A stretch of DNA of 64,000 nt, from contig JAAHII010000001.1 in NCBI GenBank assembly GCA_010671905.1, forward strand, positions 124,001 to 188,000, in the 5' to 3' direction. Positions 61,698-64,000 of this stretch are shown one piece after another (position 1 is the stretch's first letter; each line of letters starts with the position of its first letter). A program made the translations under genes and the position numbers. The stretch comes from Leptolyngbya sp. SIOISBB (GTDB lineage Bacteria > Cyanobacteriota > Cyanobacteriia > Phormidesmidales > Phormidesmidaceae). The notes under the pieces are model-generated. The model ran no database searches, had not been told where the DNA came from, and saw nothing but the letters and a program-made list of their open reading frames with translations.

Positions 61698-61982
61698 GTT
61701 GGGAGGGTGTGAGGGTGGATGGGTGTGAGGGTGAGTGTTGGGGCGAGGCATTTTGTGAACAACGGTTTGACCAGATCCAAGACGCTATAACCAAAATGCC
61801 TCGCCCGTACAGGGTGGATGGGTGTGGAGTGGACAGGCAGAGGAGATGGGGAGGATGGGGGCAGTGGGGGAAGTTTTGAATTCCGTGTAACCGACCGATT
61901 AACCCTGACTAAGAACCAAGAACTATCCCCTATTCCCTGTTCCCTATTCCCGAAAACCAATAACTAAACTCCAAAATCGGCA
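61698..61982. repeat. Repeat-rich spacer between urtC and urtD with long inverted repeat
   Basis: Contains tandem GGGTGTGA/GGGTGGAT units (61700–61740 and around 61812–61835), a perfect 14-bp inverted repeat GGGCGAGGCATTTT (61741–61754) / AAAATGCCTCGCCC (61793–61806) with a 38-base loop, and TATCCCCTATTCCCTGTTCC-type heptamers (61922–61955). urt genes are usually tightly spaced, so this 285-bp gap is unusual. The stem could be a processing or attenuation signal. Confidence 0.65.
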
Positions 61983-63158
61983 CTAGTCTGAGACTTCTTG
62001 GGGTTCCGACGAAATTTCGGAGTCAAGTTCAGCCTGGGAATAAGCGAGGCGAGGTTCAGGTTTACCAAAGAGCGATCGCAATCCATCCGGTGCTCTCTGC
62101 CGCAACCAGCCCACAATGCCATCCGGCAAGGCCGTCACCACCAGCAAGAACAATGCCCCCTGGAAAAACAGCCATACCTCGGGGAAGCTCTCACTCAGCA
62201 GGGCTCTGGCCCAGTTCACTAACAGGGCGCCGAGAATCGCGCCAACCAGAGTGGCGCGACCGCCAACCGCTACCCAAATCACCATCTCAATCGAGAAGGC
62301 AATGTCCATAAACTGGGGAGAAACAATCCCGGATTGAACGGTGTAGAGGGCACCGGCAATGCCCGCGATCGCCCCCGACACGGCAAACACCAACACTTTG
62401 AAACCAGTGGGGTCATAGCCCGAAAAGCGCACCCGGTTTTCATCATCGCGAATGGCCACAAGTAATCGCCCAAAGCGACCGCTAGTCAGCCAGCGACACA
62501 ATAGGTACATCAACACCAGCATGATGACCGTCATCAGATAGAAAGTCATTTGCATGCGATCGCTGCCGACCTCTTGCCCTAAAAAGACGCTGGTATCGGT
62601 CTTCAGGCCATTGGTGCCGTTAATCCATTTCTGCTGGCCGTTGAACAGGTTAAAAAAGACGACGAGGGCCGCTTGGGTCAAAATCGAGAAATAGACGCCG
62701 CGAATGCGGTTGCGGAATACCAGGTAGCCCAACAGCCCCGCCACGATCGCGGGAATCATGAAAATGGCAATCAGCGTAAACGGCAGCGACCTGAACGGCT
62801 CCCAAAACCAGGGCAGAGTATCGACGCCATAAAGACCAAAAAATTCTGGAATCTGCCCTTCACCGAGGCTATTGAGCTGCAAAAACATCGCAAAGGCATA
62901 ACCACCCAGGGCAAAGAAAATGCCATGTCCCAGGCTCAGCAGCCCGGTAAAGCCCCAAATCAAATCGATGCCCAAGGCCACGATCGCTAGGGATAAAAAT
63001 CGCCCCAACAGGCCCAGGCGAAAACCGCTGAGTAGCAACGGCAAAATCACGGCCATGAGGACAACAAACGCAATGATGCCGACAATCTCTAGCATCTGAC
63101 GGCGATTCTTTTGAGCTTTGACCGCTTTACGAGGTCGTACGGGAGTTTCTGAAATCAT
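61983..63158 (-). CDS. urtC: Urea ABC transporter permease UrtC
   Basis: 391-residue inner-membrane permease (LivM type). An N-terminal basic segment (VRPRKAVKAQKNRRQMLEIV) precedes about ten helices. ALGIDLIWGFTGLLSLGHGIFFALGGYAFAM near residues 62–92 is the LivM-type signature; FNLFNGQQKWINGTNGLKTD near 170–189 is characteristic of UrtC; LLVAIRDDENRVRFSGYDPT near 232–251 is the ATPase-coupling loop; AIAGIAGALYTVQSGIVSPQ and IWVAVGGRATLVGAILGALL follow. It begins six bases after the urtB stop, so the two are co-transcribed. The C-terminal 25 residues are acidic (SQAELDSEISSEPQEVSD). Confidence 0.95.
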   Translation of the reverse strand: MISETPVRPRKAVKAQKNRRQMLEIVGIIAFVVLMAVILPLLLSGFRLGLLGRFLSLAIVALGIDLIWGFTGLLSLGHGIFFALGGYAFAMFLQLNSLGEGQIPEFFGLYGVDTLPWFWEPFRSLPFTLIAIFMIPAIVAGLLGYLVFRNRIRGVYFSILTQAALVVFFNLFNGQQKWINGTNGLKTDTSVFLGQEVGSDRMQMTFYLMTVIMLVLMYLLCRWLTSGRFGRLLVAIRDDENRVRFSGYDPTGFKVLVFAVSGAIAGIAGALYTVQSGIVSPQFMDIAFSIEMVIWVAVGGRATLVGAILGALLVNWARALLSESFPEVWLFFQGALFLLVVTALPDGIVGWLRQRAPDGLRSLFGKPEPRLAYSQAELDSEISSEPQEVSD

Positions 63159-63164
63159 GTTTAT

Positions 63165-64000
63165 CTACACCTCTACCGAGCGGCCTTTCTGGGGGAACAT
63201 ACCAGCGGGCTTCCATTGCAAGAAGGCAATAATCAGGGCAAATACCATCACCTTCGCCATGCTTGTCGTTGCGAAGAAGGTGAAGAAGTCCGTGACCGGC
63301 TGTAGTGCTGTAATAGGTGTCAGCAGTAGGGCGATCGTGCCAGAACCGATGAGGTAGGTGACAATGCCAATCACCAAAGCCGCCACAATGCTACCTGCCA
63401 GCTTGCCGACACCGCCCAGGACCACCACCATGAAGGCATCCACAATGTAGTTGCCGCCTAAGTTCGGCCCCACGGAACCCAGCAGGGTCACGGCGCAGCC
63501 CGCGATACCGGCCAAGCCAGACCCAAGGGCAAAGGTCAAGGCGTCCACCCGCTCAGTGGGGATGCCCAAACAAGCACTCATTTTGCGATTTTGGGTCACA
63601 GAGCGAATGCGCAAGCCCCAAGCTGTGCCGTTGAGGAACCAATAAACACCAATTAAGCAAATTATCGTGAGCGCGATAATAAACAAGCGCGCATAGGGAA
63701 ACTGAACCGCCGTGCCACTGCTGAACCACTCCGGTCGCGGCACATAATCAGTGAACAAGGTCAGCAGAGCTACAATTCCCGAGATTAGCCCGGAGGAAAT
63801 GAGAACGACGCGCTCATTATCAAGGCTTTCGGTGATGGTGCGCTCGGACCGAATAAAAATCAGATAGCCCAAGATCCAGAGAACGAAGAACGTCAATACA
63901 CCGACGCCGATCGCCCAATAAAGTTGAGAGGCGAATGGGCCGCTGACCGAGACACCACCCCGCAGCCAACTGGGGGCGGTGACATCTACGTTGCGGGCGC
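63165..64000 (-). CDS. urtB: Urea ABC transporter permease UrtB, C-terminal part (cut by window edge)
   Basis: 278 codons are present and the frame stays open to base 64000, so the N-terminus lies outside. The visible part starts RNVDVTAPSWLRGGV, a UrtB-type luminal/periplasmic loop, then membrane helices (LYWAIGVGVLTFFVLWILGY, LISSGLISGIVALLTLFTDY, YARLFIIALTIICLIGVYWF). GLRIRSVTQNRKMSACLGIPTERVDALTFALGSGLAGIAG is the cytoplasmic coupling loop and following helix. GPNLGGNYIVDAFMVVVLGGVGKLAGSIVAAL is the conserved LivH-type C-terminal signature. It pairs with UrtC to form the urea channel. The ATG-like codon at 63896 is internal and not the start. Confidence 0.95.
   Translation of the reverse strand, partial: ARNVDVTAPSWLRGGVSVSGPFASQLYWAIGVGVLTFFVLWILGYLIFIRSERTITESLDNERVVLISSGLISGIVALLTLFTDYVPRPEWFSSGTAVQFPYARLFIIALTIICLIGVYWFLNGTAWGLRIRSVTQNRKMSACLGIPTERVDALTFALGSGLAGIAGCAVTLLGSVGPNLGGNYIVDAFMVVVLGGVGKLAGSIVAALVIGIVTYLIGSGTIALLLTPITALQPVTDFFTFFATTSMAKVMVFALIIAFLQWKPAGMFPQKGRSVEV

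Overview
The window is chromosomal DNA from a filamentous-type (Leptolyngbya/Nodosilinea-like) cyanobacterium. The signs are a cytochrome c6 gene, phytoene synthase and phytoene desaturase side by side, NdhH, Psb34, a urtBCDE urea transporter, a very large hybrid Ser/Thr–His kinase, an Uma2 protein, a PEP-CTERM-like protein, many GCGATCGC (HIP1) octamers and short heptanucleotide tandem repeats. No rRNA, tRNA or CRISPR array was found. The genus is inference.

Layout. 1–1.5 kb: the 5' end of petJ with a tandem palindromic upstream site, then gene-free DNA holding a MITE interrupted by other repeat DNA. 1.5–8.3 kb: a family-2 glycosyltransferase, an esterase, and a three-gene HAAT-type ABC transporter (binding protein, LivH, and one polypeptide fusing LivM-LivG-LivF). 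8.6–13.9 kb: cyanobacterial unknowns, ndhH and rsmH. 14.4–16.5 kb: a response regulator–GAF–PP2C phosphatase overlapping an anti-sigma-type kinase (a partner-switching pair). 17–31.8 kb: a VanX-type dipeptidase, crtB/crtP, glyA, a GlcNAc-1-P transferase, an adenylate-kinase-like/thioredoxin fusion, Uma2, a phosphohexomutase, a Nudix enzyme, and the SSADH/2-oxoglutarate decarboxylase operon that closes the cyanobacterial TCA cycle.

31.8–39.7 kb is the most unusual part. All cassette-like genes lie on the minus strand (RidA, a membrane protein, a DUF6228-like protein, an APH-type kinase, a GNAT). Several are followed directly by imperfect palindromes with RYYYAAC / GTTRRRY ends that look like integron attC sites. 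Two ~400-bp direct repeats each carry a truncated integron-integrase-like N-terminus on the opposite strand, next to an attI-like core, immediately before a cassette gene. Two ~180-bp repeats mark further cassette borders. I read this as a decayed chromosomal integron or cassette array (CALIN-like). It also surrounds an unassigned TPR/ATP-grasp plus TauD-type oxygenase gene pair, and an IS5 remnant bounds it.

40–51 kb: a 2115-residue kinase whose receiver domain contains an in-frame repeat insertion, a PEP-CTERM-like protein, and a decayed TPR gene hit by a MITE and a frameshifted IS110 element. 51–59.7 kb: fumC, a SpoIIM-like protein divergent from a membrane protein/RDD pair, a DUF3592-like protein, then a minus-strand cluster of very small proteins (one with seven FDELRRENLDKDA repeats, Psb34, and decayed DUF4278-like genes), and a secreted dienelactone-hydrolase-like protein. 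59.8–64 kb: urtE, urtD (with a TerB-like tail), urtC and partial urtB.

A ~130-bp MITE with TAGGG…GTCATC / GATGAC…CCCTA ends is present in seven copies across the window.
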